From positions 1 to 64,000 of the forward strand of contig CADCNQ010000004.1 in assembly GCA_902802815.1 (NCBI GenBank): a stretch of DNA of 64,000 bases, in the 5' to 3' direction. A program made the position numbers and the translations under genes. The notes under the pieces are model-generated. The model worked only from the letters and a program-made list of their open reading frames with translations. It had not been told where the DNA came from and did not search any database. Origin of the DNA: an uncultured Bacteroidales bacterium. GTDB taxonomy: Bacteria > Bacteroidota > Bacteroidia > Bacteroidales > Bacteroidaceae. Positions 8,312-16,280 of this stretch are shown piece by piece (the stretch's first letter is position 1; every line of letters starts with the position of its first letter).

Positions 8312-9569
8312 TTGTCTGAGCTCTGTCGGGACCGACGCTTACGATAGTGATAGGTGTCTCGAGAGCCTTCTCTAGATAGTCGATGTAATCCTGGAAAGCT
8401 TTGGGGAACTGGCTGGCAGAGGTGAGTCCCGTGAGATCCGACTTCCAACCGGGAAGCTCCTCATAAACAGCCTCATAACCCTCGGTATCGTAAGGCATAT
8501 CCTCCGTGATGACGCCGTCCTTCTTATAAGCCACACAAACCTTGATGGTGTCGAATGTGTCGAGCACATCGGACTTCATCATGATGAGCTGAGTGACACC
8601 GTTGAGGGCGATGGCATACTTCAGCGCTACGAGATCCACCCAGCCGCAACGGCGGTTGCGACCCGTAACAGCACCGTATTCATTACCTATTTCCCGAATC
8701 TTGTCGCCTGTCTCATCGAAGAGTTCCACAGGGAAGGGACCACTGCCCACACGTGTGGAATAAGCCTTGAAGATGCCGAATATCTCACCGATGGCATTGG
8801 GAGCAACACCCAGACCTGTGCACACACCGCCGCTGCATGTGGAAGAAGAGGAAACGAAGGGATATGTACCGTGATCGATGTCGAGCATAGTACCCTGAGC
8901 ACCTTCAGCCAGAACGCTCTTGCCGGCCTTGAGAGCCTTGTGGAGCTCTATCTCTGTGTCGGTGAGAGGGAACGACTTCATATACTCAATGCCTTCCATC
9001 CACAGACGCTCTTCCTCGCGTATATCGTAATCGGTATAGTGCAAGTCCTTAAGTATCTGCTCGTGACGGCTCTTCAGCGCAGCATATTTCTCAGGGAAGT
9101 TTTCAAGGATATCACCTACACGCAGAGACGTGCGGGCTGCCTTCTCGGAATAAGTGGGACCTATACCCTTACCTGTAGTGCCGACCTTGTTCTTACCCTT
9201 AGCGGCCTCATAAGCACGATCCAGCACACGATGAGTGGGCAGAATCAAATGGGCGCGCTTGGAAATATGGAGACGGCTCTTGAGGTCGTATCCTGCAGCC
9301 TCAAGTTCCTTAGCCTCAGCCATAAACAGGTCGGGAGCAATCACACAGCCGTTGCCGATGATATTGAGCTTACCCTCATCGAATATACCGCTGGGGATGC
9401 TGCGGAGCACGAACTTCTTACCTTCGAATATAATGGTGTGTCCGGCATTCGGACCGCCTGCAAAACGGGCTACGATATCATACTTGGGGGTGAAACAGTC
9501 GACGACCTTACCTTTACCTTCGTCACCAAAAACAATGCCCAGGAGGGCATCCACTTTTCCTTTTGACAT
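8298..9569 (-). CDS. purA: Adenylosuccinate synthetase
   Basis: A 423-residue enzyme that joins IMP and aspartate using GTP, the first committed step from IMP to AMP. The P-loop GDEGKGKVVD is at residues 15-24, followed by FAGGPNAGHT. GIGPTYSEKAAR and AEGAQGTMLDIDHGTYPFV are also canonical. The length is standard. The start at 9569 gives MSKGKVDALLG. A TACCTTTG -7 element lies 25 bases upstream. The stop region overlaps the AlkD-like frame by 14 bases, so the pair is probably one transcript. Confidence 0.97.
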   Translation of the reverse strand: MSKGKVDALLGIVFGDEGKGKVVDCFTPKYDIVARFAGGPNAGHTIIFEGKKFVLRSIPSGIFDEGKLNIIGNGCVIAPDLFMAEAKELEAAGYDLKSRLHISKRAHLILPTHRVLDRAYEAAKGKNKVGTTGKGIGPTYSEKAARTSLRVGDILENFPEKYAALKSRHEQILKDLHYTDYDIREEERLWMEGIEYMKSFPLTDTEIELHKALKAGKSVLAEGAQGTMLDIDHGTYPFVSSSSTCSGGVCTGLGVAPNAIGEIFGIFKAYSTRVGSGPFPVELFDETGDKIREIGNEYGAVTGRNRRCGWVDLVALKYAIALNGVTQLIMMKSDVLDTFDTIKVCVAYKKDGVITEDMPYDTEGYEAVYEELPGWKSDLTGLTSASQFPKAFQDYIDYLEKALETPITIVSVGPDRAQTIERA

Positions 9570-9594
9570 AGCAATGCGTTAAATTTTTGCGCGA

Positions 9595-9602
9595 CAAAGG
9601 TA
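9595..9602 (-). promoter_or_regulatory. -7 promoter element for purA
   Basis: The minus strand reads TACCTTTG, a perfect TAnnTTTG, ending 25 bases before the purA start. The -33 part is not clear. Confidence 0.6.
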
Positions 9603-9667
9603 CAAAGTTTTTTCCATATGAAGCCATATGGGCATCACTTTTTTTCTGTAGAATTCGAAAAATTAGG

Positions 9668-9697
9668 TCCTTCCGTGCCGTCAGAGACACGGAAGGA
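9668..9697 (-). terminator. Terminator after the small secreted protein gene
   Basis: A perfect 10-bp stem: TCCTTCCGTG (9668-9677) against CACGGAAGGA (9688-9697), with a 10-nt loop. On the minus strand it is followed by CTAATTTTT. It lies 11 bases past the stop codon of the 9708-10046 gene. Confidence 0.85.
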
Positions 9698-9707
9698 GTA
9701 TAGAAGA

Positions 9708-10046
9708 CTAAAACGTTTTCGTGCGAGCCTCGAAACCACGTCCCGTCTTGAAGGAGGGAACCTCCGGAGCCGTGATGGTAATCACCACCTCACGTCCGTC
9801 TGACTCAAGCATAGCCTCATCAACGGAATTGATGGACAGCGTGCCGCCGGTGACAGAATAACGTATGGCACTGGTGAGAAGGGTGTCCTCCGCAGAAAGA
9901 TGGATTCCATACTCTCCACCCTTGATAACACGTACACGCGCAGGGACATTAACCTTAATCTCATTAAAAGCTGCTACATTCGACATTTCAGCCTTAGCGT
10001 TAAACATTATCATCATAGCAGCTACAAACAGCATAACCTTTTTCAT
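9708..10046 (-). CDS. Small secreted protein, shortened DUF2807-like head domain
   Basis: A 112-residue protein with a signal peptide (MKKVMLFVAAMMIMFNAKA) and a beta-rich body. The pattern FNEIKVNVPARVRVIKGG, GIHLSAEDTLL and GTLSINS is like the start of DUF2807 putative auto-transporter head domains, but those are usually about 220 residues, so this is a short form. It is probably exported to the periplasm or outer membrane. It has its own promoter (10128-10157) and terminator (9668-9697). Its 5' leader carries a block complementary to the candidate small RNA at 16281-16372, covering the Shine-Dalgarno region, which suggests translational control. The cellular role is unknown. Confidence 0.75.
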   Translation of the reverse strand: MKKVMLFVAAMMIMFNAKAEMSNVAAFNEIKVNVPARVRVIKGGEYGIHLSAEDTLLTSAIRYSVTGGTLSINSVDEAMLESDGREVVITITAPEVPSFKTGRGFEARTKTF

Positions 10047-10049
10047 AAT

Positions 10050-10084
10050 ACAATCTTTTTACCTTAAACAATTATAATACCTAA
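10050..10084 (-). promoter_or_regulatory. mRNA leader element complementary to the 16.3-kb small RNA
   Basis: The 5' leader of the 9708-10046 mRNA contains, from 4 nt before the ATG outwards, a 22-nt block (10050-10071) and a 10-nt block (10075-10084). The same two blocks occur in the opposite transcriptional sense inside the candidate small RNA at 16294-16315 and 16318-16327. The 22-nt block includes the AAGG that would serve as ribosome-binding site. So the two RNAs could pair over 32 nt with one small internal bulge. Pairing is inferred from sequence only. Confidence 0.6.
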
Positions 10085-10127
10085 TAAGTCTCTCCGAAGA
10101 GGATGACACTTTTCTCTAAAAGCACTG

Positions 10128-10157
10128 CAAAGGTACGACAAAAGAGAAAAAAAGCAA
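10128..10157 (-). promoter_or_regulatory. Promoter for the small secreted protein gene
   Basis: On the minus strand: ATTG at the -33 position (10154-10157 region), 19 bp, then TACCTTTG (10128-10135), a good Bacteroidetes promoter. The predicted leader of about 75 nt contains the small-RNA complement. Confidence 0.7.
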
Positions 10158-10236
10158 TAGATACATCCCTAAATCTCCCATAAATGCCCGCTTTATTGAC
10201 CAACGTCAAAATTTTTCGAAAAAAGTTTGCAAAAGA

Positions 10237-10268
10237 TTTGGTCGGTTCAAAAAAAAGCTATACCTTTG
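10237..10268 (+). promoter_or_regulatory. Promoter of the tRNA cluster
   Basis: TTTG (10237-10240), 20 bp, TACCTTTG (10261-10268): a full match to the Bacteroidetes -33/-7 consensus, 64 bases before the first tRNA. Confidence 0.85.
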
Positions 10269-10332
10269 CACCCGCAAACGAGAAAGAAGGCCACGCGAGG
10301 CCGGTAAGACAAACTCGATTGAAATACTGTTT

Positions 10333-10407
10333 GGGCAATTAGCGCAGCTGGTTCAGAGCATCTGCCTTACAAGCAGAGGGTCGGCGGTTCGAATCCGTCA
10401 TTGCCCA
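10333..10407 (+). tRNA. tRNA-Val (UAC)
   Basis: A cloverleaf with acceptor GGGCAAT/ATTGCCC, anticodon stem TCTGC/GCAGA and loop CTTACAA, giving anticodon TAC. The T-arm contains GGTTCGAATCC. The discriminator is A, and no CCA is encoded. It is the first gene of the five-gene tRNA cluster. Confidence 0.95.
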
Positions 10408-10421
10408 CAAACATCAAGGAT

Positions 10422-10498
10422 GGCTCCTTAGCTCAACTGAATAGAGCATTTGACTACGGATCAAAAGGTTATAGGTTTGAATCCTATAGGAGTCACCA
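10422..10498 (+). tRNA. tRNA-Arg (ACG)
   Basis: Acceptor GGCTCCT pairs with AGGAGTC (one G-T). The anticodon stem TTTGA/TCAAA has loop CTACGGA, giving ACG, read as ICG after deamination. The T-arm reads AGGTTTGAATCCT. The CCA end is encoded (10496-10498), unlike its neighbours. Confidence 0.93.
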
Positions 10499-10552
10499 AG
10501 AAAGACGAAGTTCAGAGGAACTAAAAGTCAGAAGACATATTGAAAGAATGTT

Positions 10553-10635
10553 GGGTAGATACCAGAGTGGCCAAATGGGGCAGACTGTAAATCTGCTGGC
10601 TTACGCCTTCGGTGGTTCGAATCCATCTCTACCCA
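10553..10635 (+). tRNA. tRNA-Tyr (GUA)
   Basis: A class II tRNA of 83 nt with a long variable arm. Acceptor GGGTAGA/TCTACCC, anticodon stem GCAGA around CTGTAAA, anticodon GTA. Confidence 0.93.
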
Positions 10636-10679
10636 CATCACATTGATTCGGAAACGAGGAAAGAAGTGTTTCCGTGAAT

Positions 10680-10714
10680 GCGGAAGAGCTCAGTTGGCAG
10701 AGCACAACCTTGCC
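10680..10714 (+). pseudogene. 5' half fragment of tRNA-Gly
   Basis: The 35 bases are nearly identical to the first 36 of the intact tRNA-Gly at 10763 (acceptor strand, D-arm GCTCAGTTGG, and up to the anticodon CCTTGCC), with one base lost and one changed. After the anticodon the sequence diverges, and no T-arm or acceptor 3' strand follows. It cannot fold as a tRNA. It may be the remnant of a tandem tRNA-Gly copy or of a recombination event. Confidence 0.8.
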
Positions 10715-10762
10715 CCAGACAAATAAGGTAATCCAACCTTGGCAAGACGCTTTGAAGAAACT

Positions 10763-10835
10763 GCGGAAATAGCTCAGTTGGTAGAGCACAACCTTGCCAA
10801 GGTTGGGGTCGCGAGTTCGAGTCTCGTTTTCCGCT
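10763..10835 (+). tRNA. tRNA-Gly (GCC)
   Basis: Acceptor GCGGAAA/TTTCCGC, D-arm GCTCAGTTGGTAGAGC, anticodon stem CCTT/AAGG with GCC, T-arm GCGAGTTCGAGTCTCGT. The discriminator is T. It is preceded by a truncated copy of its own 5' half. Confidence 0.95.
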
Positions 10836-10852
10836 CAATGAGAGAAAGACAC

Positions 10853-10926
10853 GGTGCGGTAGTTCAGCTGGTTAGAATACTAGCCTGTCACGCTAGGGGT
10901 CGCGGGTTCGAGTCCCGTCCGCACCG
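10853..10926 (+). tRNA. tRNA-Asp (GUC)
   Basis: Acceptor GGTGCGG/CCGCACC, anticodon stem and loop TAGCCTGTCACGCTA giving GTC, T-arm GCGGGTTCGAGTCCCGT, discriminator G. It is the last tRNA before the terminator. Confidence 0.95.
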
Positions 10927-10932
10927 CAGAAG

Positions 10933-10958
10933 AAGGAGGTCACACGACCTCCTTTTTT
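10933..10958 (+). terminator. Terminator of the tRNA cluster
   Basis: A 9-bp perfect stem AAGGAGGTC/GACCTCCTT with loop ACAC, followed by a run of T, 6 bases after tRNA-Asp. Confidence 0.92.
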
Positions 10959-11001
10959 CGTTAGGCACAAACCGTATGGAAGTAAACAAAAATATCTGAT
11001 T

Positions 11002-11880
11002 ATGACTGAGAAAACAACGGAAACCATAGGACACGACGTTATCAGACAACTGGCAGAAACCGATTTCGGAAGTGTCGCCATGAGTGACATCATCGGCTAT
11101 CTCACCACATTCGGGAAAAACCTGCTGATAGCCCTCATTGTATATTTTATAGGGCGATTCCTTATCAAATATACAATCAAGGCCGTAACGGCAATCACAC
11201 AGAAGCGCAAAATGGAGCCTTCGCTGACATCGTTCCTCGACAGTCTTGTATCTATCTCGCTGAATCTGCTTCTCGCCATCACAATCGTCGGCATAATGGG
11301 TATTGACACAAGTTCGTTCCTGGCCGTATTCGCATCAGCAGGTGTGGCAATAGGTATGGCGCTGAGCGGCACATTGCAGAACTTTGCCGGCGGAGTGCTG
11401 ATACTGATTCTCAAGCCATACAAGATAGGTGACTTTATCGAAGCGCAGGGATTTGCCGGCAACGTGAAGGAAATACAGATATTCAGCACAGTACTCACCA
11501 CACCCGACAACCAGACAATAATCATTCCAAACGGTCCGCTCGCAACAGGCTGCCTGAAAAACTCCACCGCTGCAGCTACAAGACGAATCGACCTTAACGT
11601 AGAAGTGGCTTACAGCACAAAGACAGAGGATGTGAGAAAGGTGCTCATGCAACTGATAAACGCAGACGAGCGAATCATGAAGGAACCTGCCGACGCAGCA
11701 CCCTATCTGCCGATGACCACAATGAGCGCCAGCAGCATCGTATTTCAGGTGCGTGTGTGGGTTAAGGCAAGCGACTACTGGAAAGTGAGATTCGAACTCA
11801 CAGAACGCATTTATCAGGCACTGGGCGAAGCCGGCATAGAGATACCCTTCCAGCAAATGGATGTCCACATCAAAAAGTAA
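11002..11880 (+). CDS. mscS: MscS-type mechanosensitive ion channel
   Basis: A 292-residue inner-membrane channel that opens on hypo-osmotic shock. Three membrane segments fall at roughly residues 25-50, 70-92 and 98-125. The pore helix and beta domain have the family pattern: a Gly- and Ala-rich GVAIGMALSGTLQNFAGGV, then LKPYKIGDFIEAQG and IIIPNGPL. The length matches the small MscS class. The ATG at 11002 lies about 45 bases past the tRNA terminator. The following MBL gene starts 7 bases after the stop, so the two probably share a transcript. Confidence 0.93.
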   Translation: MTEKTTETIGHDVIRQLAETDFGSVAMSDIIGYLTTFGKNLLIALIVYFIGRFLIKYTIKAVTAITQKRKMEPSLTSFLDSLVSISLNLLLAITIVGIMGIDTSSFLAVFASAGVAIGMALSGTLQNFAGGVLILILKPYKIGDFIEAQGFAGNVKEIQIFSTVLTTPDNQTIIIPNGPLATGCLKNSTAAATRRIDLNVEVAYSTKTEDVRKVLMQLINADERIMKEPADAAPYLPMTTMSASSIVFQVRVWVKASDYWKVRFELTERIYQALGEAGIEIPFQQMDVHIKK

Positions 11881-11887
11881 GAACAAG

Positions 11888-12520
11888 ATGCTGAAATACA
11901 AAATATTCGTTTGCAATCCCGTTGAGGAGAACACATACGTAGTGTGGGACGAAACGAGCCGCGAAACAGCAATCGTGGACTGCGGGGCATACACCAATGG
12001 AGAGAGGAAAGAAATCGCCTCCTTCATTGAAAAAGAAAACCTGCGCCCTACCCTCGCCCTGCAGACACATATGCACTTCGACCACATTTTCGGACTGGGA
12101 TGGCTGAAAGAGACGTATGGGCTGCGACCTCTCTGTCATGAACTGGAGCAGAAAAACTATGATATGCAGGAGACTTTGGCATCGGATATGTTTGGTGTGG
12201 AAATCTCGCTAAACCTCCCCGGCATCCTGCGATACATAAAAGACGGAGAAAAACTGTTGCTGGGAGAAAACGAACTGACGGTAATACACACACCCGGGCA
12301 CACTCCAGGAGGTGTGTGCTATCTTGCGGACACTTTTTTACTGAGCGGCGACACCCTGTTTGCCGGCAGCTGCGGACGGGCAGACCTGCCCGGAGGCAAT
12401 ATGCAGGACGAAATACGCAGTATAAGGAACAGGCTGATGACCCTGCGTGAGGACATCATCGTGCTGCCCGGGCACGGACCTGGGACCACAATAGCTCAGG
12501 AAAAGCGATATTGGATATAA
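11888..12520 (+). CDS. MBL-fold hydrolase (glyoxalase II-like)
   Basis: A 210-residue metallo-beta-lactamase-fold hydrolase. The metal motif THMHFDH is at residues 60-66 (H61, H63, D65, H66), with later ligands in HTPGHTPGG, LSGDTLF and LPGHGPGT. The pattern is that of the glyoxalase II-like subgroup of thioester hydrolases, but the glutathione-binding C-terminal domain of true glyoxalase II is absent, so the substrate is open. I chose the ATG at 11888 (MLKYKIFVCNP); an upstream in-frame ATG at 11861 lies inside mscS. A weak hairpin (12523-12539, ATAGTTT/AAACTAT) follows the stop. Confidence 0.88.
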   Translation: MLKYKIFVCNPVEENTYVVWDETSRETAIVDCGAYTNGERKEIASFIEKENLRPTLALQTHMHFDHIFGLGWLKETYGLRPLCHELEQKNYDMQETLASDMFGVEISLNLPGILRYIKDGEKLLLGENELTVIHTPGHTPGGVCYLADTFLLSGDTLFAGSCGRADLPGGNMQDEIRSIRNRLMTLREDIIVLPGHGPGTTIAQEKRYWI

Positions 12521-12621
12521 CAATAGTTTTTCAAACTATCAATTTTCGCAGATTAAACAAAAAAATCCAATATTTGACAACTTTTCCCTAAGAGTTGGGG
12601 CTCAAACTACAATCTTTTTTG

Positions 12622-12629
12622 TAACTTTG
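12622..12629 (+). promoter_or_regulatory. -7 element before the sigma54 activator gene
   Basis: TAACTTTG, 8 bases before the ATG at 12638. The nearest TTG for -33 is 24 bases upstream, longer than usual. The leader would be very short. The same TGTAAnTTTGCGCCCG context precedes cdd at 18001. Confidence 0.55.
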
Positions 12630-12637
12630 CGCCCGCA

Positions 12638-13843
12638 ATGAAAGATGCAAGTCTTCAATCTTTAAAGACACGTTATGGTATTGTGGGATTTTCCGACAAG
12701 CTGGAGAATGCCCTGAGTACCGCCATTCAGGTGGCGGGTACAGACCTGTCTGTGCTCATTCAGGGAGAAAGCGGTGTCGGAAAGGAGATTCTGCCCAAAA
12801 TAATCCACGAACACAGCCGACGCAGTCGAGGCCCCTACATCGCCATCAACTGCGGCAGCATACCGGAAGGGACAATTGATTCGGAACTCTTCGGTCATGA
12901 GAAAGGTGCATTCACTGGTGCTGTGGGCGAAAGAGAAGGCTATTTCGGAGCTGCCGACGGAGGAACGCTCTTCCTGGACGAGGTGGGAGAACTCCCCCTG
13001 CCCACTCAGGCACGCCTGTTGCGTGTGTTGGAAACGGGAGAATTCATACGCGTGGGAAGCAGCGAACCCAGAAAAACCGATGTGCGTATCGTAGCAGCCA
13101 CAAATGTGGATATGGCAACAGCAATCCGCAACGGACGCTTCAGAGAAGATCTGTTCTACCGTCTGTCGACAATAAGCATAAAGATGCCGCCGTTGAGAGA
13201 GCGCGGACGCGATGCAGTCCTGCTGTTTAAGAAATTTGCTCTCGAGACTGCAGAGAAATACAATATCCCCCAGCCTCTCAAACTCACACCGGAAGGCGAA
13301 GAGGTGGTGAAATCATACCTATGGCCGGGCAATGTGCGTCAACTGAAGAACATTGCCGAACAGATGAGTATTCTCTCCGAAGAACGTGAAATCGGCGCTG
13401 AGGCTTTGGCTAAATACGACATCATGCCAGGCGGAGGCGGCACGGGTATCACTCGCGTGGGAGACGGACATTCGCATCGTGACTACGACAAGGAGATAAC
13501 GTGGCTTGCAAGCGCAGTGCTGGAATTGCGCAAGGAAGTGAACGAACTGAAGGATGCAATGCATATCCACAAGGAAAGCACCCATTCACGACTACTACCG
13601 GAAGAGAATATGCCGCAAACCGTCACCCATTCCGAACGCGTAACTCCCGACACATTTGACGACATTGAGACTGCGGAGGAAATTGTCGATTCCGACATAC
13701 TTAATCTGGAAGAAATGGAAAAACGCAACATCATACGTGCATTGGAGCGCAACAACCACCGCAGAGGACGGGCAGCAGAAGAACTGGGCATCAGCGAACG
13801 CACACTGTACAGAAAAATCAAAGAGTATGGCATCGATGAATAA
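12638..13843 (+). CDS. Sigma54-dependent transcriptional activator without a receiver domain
   Basis: A 401-residue enhancer-binding protein that remodels RpoN polymerase by ATP hydrolysis. It begins directly with the AAA+ domain: Walker A GESGVGKE at residues 43-50, the sigma54-contact loop GAFTGA at 90-95, and Walker B GGTLFLDEVGEL near 108-119. A linker of about 100 residues with HKES and Glu-rich stretches precedes a Fis-type HTH (RRGRAAEELGISERTLYRKI) at the end. With no N-terminal sensor it may be controlled through the linker or by another protein. Its 3' end overlaps the lptE-like gene, so it is linked to envelope genes. Confidence 0.92.
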   Translation: MKDASLQSLKTRYGIVGFSDKLENALSTAIQVAGTDLSVLIQGESGVGKEILPKIIHEHSRRSRGPYIAINCGSIPEGTIDSELFGHEKGAFTGAVGEREGYFGAADGGTLFLDEVGELPLPTQARLLRVLETGEFIRVGSSEPRKTDVRIVAATNVDMATAIRNGRFREDLFYRLSTISIKMPPLRERGRDAVLLFKKFALETAEKYNIPQPLKLTPEGEEVVKSYLWPGNVRQLKNIAEQMSILSEEREIGAEALAKYDIMPGGGGTGITRVGDGHSHRDYDKEITWLASAVLELRKEVNELKDAMHIHKESTHSRLLPEENMPQTVTHSERVTPDTFDDIETAEEIVDSDILNLEEMEKRNIIRALERNNHRRGRAAEELGISERTLYRKIKEYGIDE

Positions 13844-14351
13844 ATTCTTTCTAAGATATGCATTCCTGTGTTTATGCACTTTGATGCTGATTGCTTGCTC
13901 TGTCAGTTACAAATTCAACGGTGCAAGTATTGACTACGCCGTTGTGAAGACAATTCAGATTGATGTATTCCCGATCCGCTCCACATATGTATGGACACCG
14001 ATGCAAAGTATCTTCCAAAACAAACTGACGGATATCTTTGCGCAACAGACACGTTTGAAACAGGTGAGAAAGAACGGAGACATGGTTTTGTCTGGTGAAA
14101 TCATCGCCTTCGACCAATACAACAAAGGTATTGCGAGCGACGGTTACTCATCACAGGTGCAATTGAAAATGACCGTCAATGTAAGGTTTGTGAACAACAA
14201 GAACCATAACGACGATTTTGAGAGACAATTCTCTGCCGTAGCCGATTATGATGCCTCACAGCAACTGGTCAGCGTGCAGGAAGAACTTGTGACACAGATG
14301 TCGAAAGATATCACGGATCAGATATTCAACGCAGCAGTAGCCAACTGGTAA
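13836..14351 (+). CDS. lptE: LptE-like outer-membrane lipoprotein
   Basis: A 171-residue lipoprotein. The signal peptide ends in the lipobox LIAC with Cys at residue 21. The rest follows the Bacteroidetes LptE pattern: SVSYKFNGASIDY, then PIRSTYVWTPMQSIFQNKLTDI and a beta-rich end. LptE partners LptD in placing lipopolysaccharide in the outer membrane. The start could also be the ATG at 13827 (three residues more). Both lie inside the end of the sigma54 activator gene, so translation is coupled. TPR, secG and kinase genes follow closely in the same direction. Confidence 0.8.
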   Translation: MNKFFLRYAFLCLCTLMLIACSVSYKFNGASIDYAVVKTIQIDVFPIRSTYVWTPMQSIFQNKLTDIFAQQTRLKQVRKNGDMVLSGEIIAFDQYNKGIASDGYSSQVQLKMTVNVRFVNNKNHNDDFERQFSAVADYDASQQLVSVQEELVTQMSKDITDQIFNAAVANW

Positions 14352-14372
14352 TAATCTACGTAAAAAGTCCCC

Positions 14373-15119
14373 ATGCCAAGACACTTGATAGACTATATAC
14401 GCCATCCGGAATCGCTAGATGCACAAGCTCTGACACAACTCAGAGCTCTGGTGGACAGGTATCCGTATTATCAGGCCGCCCGCATCATGTATCTGCGCAC
14501 TCTCTATCAGATGCACGACCCCACCTTCGACGGCGAGCTGCGGCGCGCTGCTGTATGTTTGCCCTCAAGAAAAACTTTATACGAACTGTTTGAGGGGCAA
14601 AACCTTTCTCCCGAAAACCCTATAAGGAATACAATACACCAGAAGACTCCGGAGGCAGACACTCAAACAAAGGAGGTGGATTCCACAGAGGAGTTCCTTA
14701 CCGGCTTCCTCGACTCTCTGCCATCGGCCAATGCCACACCCGAAATCAATGTCCTCGATGCACATCAGGATTATATGGAATGGTTTGTACGTTCCGGTAG
14801 GATTTCAAAAACGGAGGATGACGCGCCTGTTATGGGACAGACAACGATAGATACGTTCCTGGATGACAACAAAGGACAGATTTCGCTCGAAGACATACCA
14901 GAGGACGAACAGCCGGTTGTCATCCCACAACCTCAGCGGGATCTGCCTGAAAGCCAACTCACCGAAGCTTTAGCACACATATATATCAAGCAAAAGCAAT
15001 ATGAGAAAGCCCGTAAGATAATATTAAGAATAATCGAACGGAAAGGTGAAACAAGCAGACATCACGCCGACCTGTTGCGTTTCTTAAATAAATTGATTAT
15101 CAATCAAAGCAATCTATAA
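14373..15119 (+). CDS. Conserved TPR-like protein of the lptE-secG cluster
   Basis: A 248-residue protein without signal peptide. The N-terminal 90 residues are helical (LIDYIRHPESLDAQALTQLR, then ALVDRYPYYQAARIMYL). A variable acidic middle follows, and near residues 195-230 there is one clear TPR-like helix pair (LTEALAHIYIKQKQYEKARKI). The start is 21 bases after lptE and the stop 24 bases before secG. In Bacteroidales a gene of this kind sits between lptE and secG. The function is unknown; the repeat suggests protein-protein contact in the envelope-biogenesis cluster. Confidence 0.75.
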   Translation: MPRHLIDYIRHPESLDAQALTQLRALVDRYPYYQAARIMYLRTLYQMHDPTFDGELRRAAVCLPSRKTLYELFEGQNLSPENPIRNTIHQKTPEADTQTKEVDSTEEFLTGFLDSLPSANATPEINVLDAHQDYMEWFVRSGRISKTEDDAPVMGQTTIDTFLDDNKGQISLEDIPEDEQPVVIPQPQRDLPESQLTEALAHIYIKQKQYEKARKIILRIIERKGETSRHHADLLRFLNKLIINQSNL

Positions 15120-15143
15120 TAAAAACCAAAATATAATAAAAAA

Positions 15144-15374
15144 ATGTATCAAAGCATTGTAATCCTGACTGTTATCGCATCTGTACTGATGTGTCTTATC
15201 GTGTTAATCCAAGAGAGCAAGGGAGGTGGTCTGGCCGCCGACTACTCAAGCGGCAATCAGCTTCTTGGTGCCCCCAAGACAACAAATGTTATTGAAAAAG
15301 CCACTTGGGGCTTAGCTATAGCTATGATTGTGCTCAGCGTGCTCAGTGTTGCCACTTTGCCCGCAGCCGCATAA
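15144..15374 (+). CDS. secG: Preprotein translocase subunit SecG
   Basis: A 76-residue inner-membrane protein with two membrane helices (about residues 3-22 and 53-72) flanking the conserved loop QESKGGGLAADYS. SecG is an auxiliary part of the SecYEG channel and works with SecA, whose gene is at the far end of this window. The short length is usual for Bacteroidetes. The stop TAA overlaps by one base the ATG of the next gene. Confidence 0.93.
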   Translation: MYQSIVILTVIASVLMCLIVLIQESKGGGLAADYSSGNQLLGAPKTTNVIEKATWGLAIAMIVLSVLSVATLPAAA

Positions 15375-16210
15375 TGTCAACAAGAAACATCCTGATATGT
15401 GACAGCGGATCCACTAAAGCGGATTGGCTGTATGCTGACCATACCGGAGAAAGTCAAGTGAGGACAAAAGGACTGAATCCTGTCCGCGACTCATTTGACA
15501 CCATACAAGAGACCCTGTCGGAAATTCCCTCCTGGATGCCCGACGAGGTCTTTTTCTACGGTGCCGGATGTATCCCGCCATATTCCGACACACTTGCCGA
15601 AGCACTATCCAAAAGATTTCCCCAAGCTGCGATACAGGTGGAAAGCGACATGCTTGGAGCCGCCCGCGCACTTTTCGGATTGGAAGAAGGTATTGCGTGT
15701 ATCCTGGGCACAGGCAGCAACTCATGTTTATGTCGCGACGGGAACATTATCAAACAAGTTCCCTCCTTGGGATATATTCTCGGAGATGAAGGAAGCGGTG
15801 CTGTATTAGGCAGACGGTTAGTGGGCGACCTGCTCAAGGGACAACTGCCCCAAACGCTTTTGGATGCTTTCTATGAAGAATTCGGATTGACACAAAAACT
15901 TATTATTGATAAAGTGTATCGTCAGCCCGCAGCAAACAGATTCCTGGCATCGCTCTGTCCGTTCATTTCAAAACACAGGAACGAGGAAGGCATTCAGAAC
16001 CTGCTGAGCGAGGAATTTGAACGCTTTTTGAGACGTAATGTCCTTCAATACGGACTTCACGATTTAAGGATAAGTTACGTTGGTGGCATAAGTGTGCATT
16101 TTGAGAACGAATTAAGAGCTGCACATGATAAATTATCATTAGAAATAGGAACAATATTAAGTGCTCCAGCAAAAAAAATGATGGATTTTCACCAAAAAAG
16201 AGCGTTTTAA
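15374..16210 (+). CDS. BadF/BadG-type ATPase, N-acetylglucosamine kinase-like
   Basis: A 278-residue member of the BadF/BadG/BcrA/BcrD ATPase group in the ASKHA fold. Phosphate-1 motif CDSGSTKADWL is at residues 9-19, an ATPase loop GTGSNSCLC is near 115, and LGDEGSGAVLGRRLV follows near 135. Proteins of this size in Bacteroidales are annotated as N-acetylglucosamine kinases, which would phosphorylate recovered amino sugars. The substrate is not proven by the motifs. The ATG at 15374 overlaps the secG stop; it is the last gene of the 12638-16210 run. Confidence 0.8.
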   Translation: MSTRNILICDSGSTKADWLYADHTGESQVRTKGLNPVRDSFDTIQETLSEIPSWMPDEVFFYGAGCIPPYSDTLAEALSKRFPQAAIQVESDMLGAARALFGLEEGIACILGTGSNSCLCRDGNIIKQVPSLGYILGDEGSGAVLGRRLVGDLLKGQLPQTLLDAFYEEFGLTQKLIIDKVYRQPAANRFLASLCPFISKHRNEEGIQNLLSEEFERFLRRNVLQYGLHDLRISYVGGISVHFENELRAAHDKLSLEIGTILSAPAKKMMDFHQKRAF

Positions 16211-16242
16211 CCCCAAAATATGTTGCACAACACATGCAAATA

Positions 16243-16274
16243 CTTGCAACTTTCATAAAAAGAAACTACCTTTG
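16243..16274 (+). promoter_or_regulatory. Promoter of the candidate small RNA
   Basis: CTTG (16243-16246), 20 bp, TACCTTTG (16267-16274): a good -33/-7 promoter with no open frame after it. The next bases, GCAGTG, match those after the promoter of the complementary mRNA. Confidence 0.75.
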
Positions 16275-16280
16275 CAGTGT

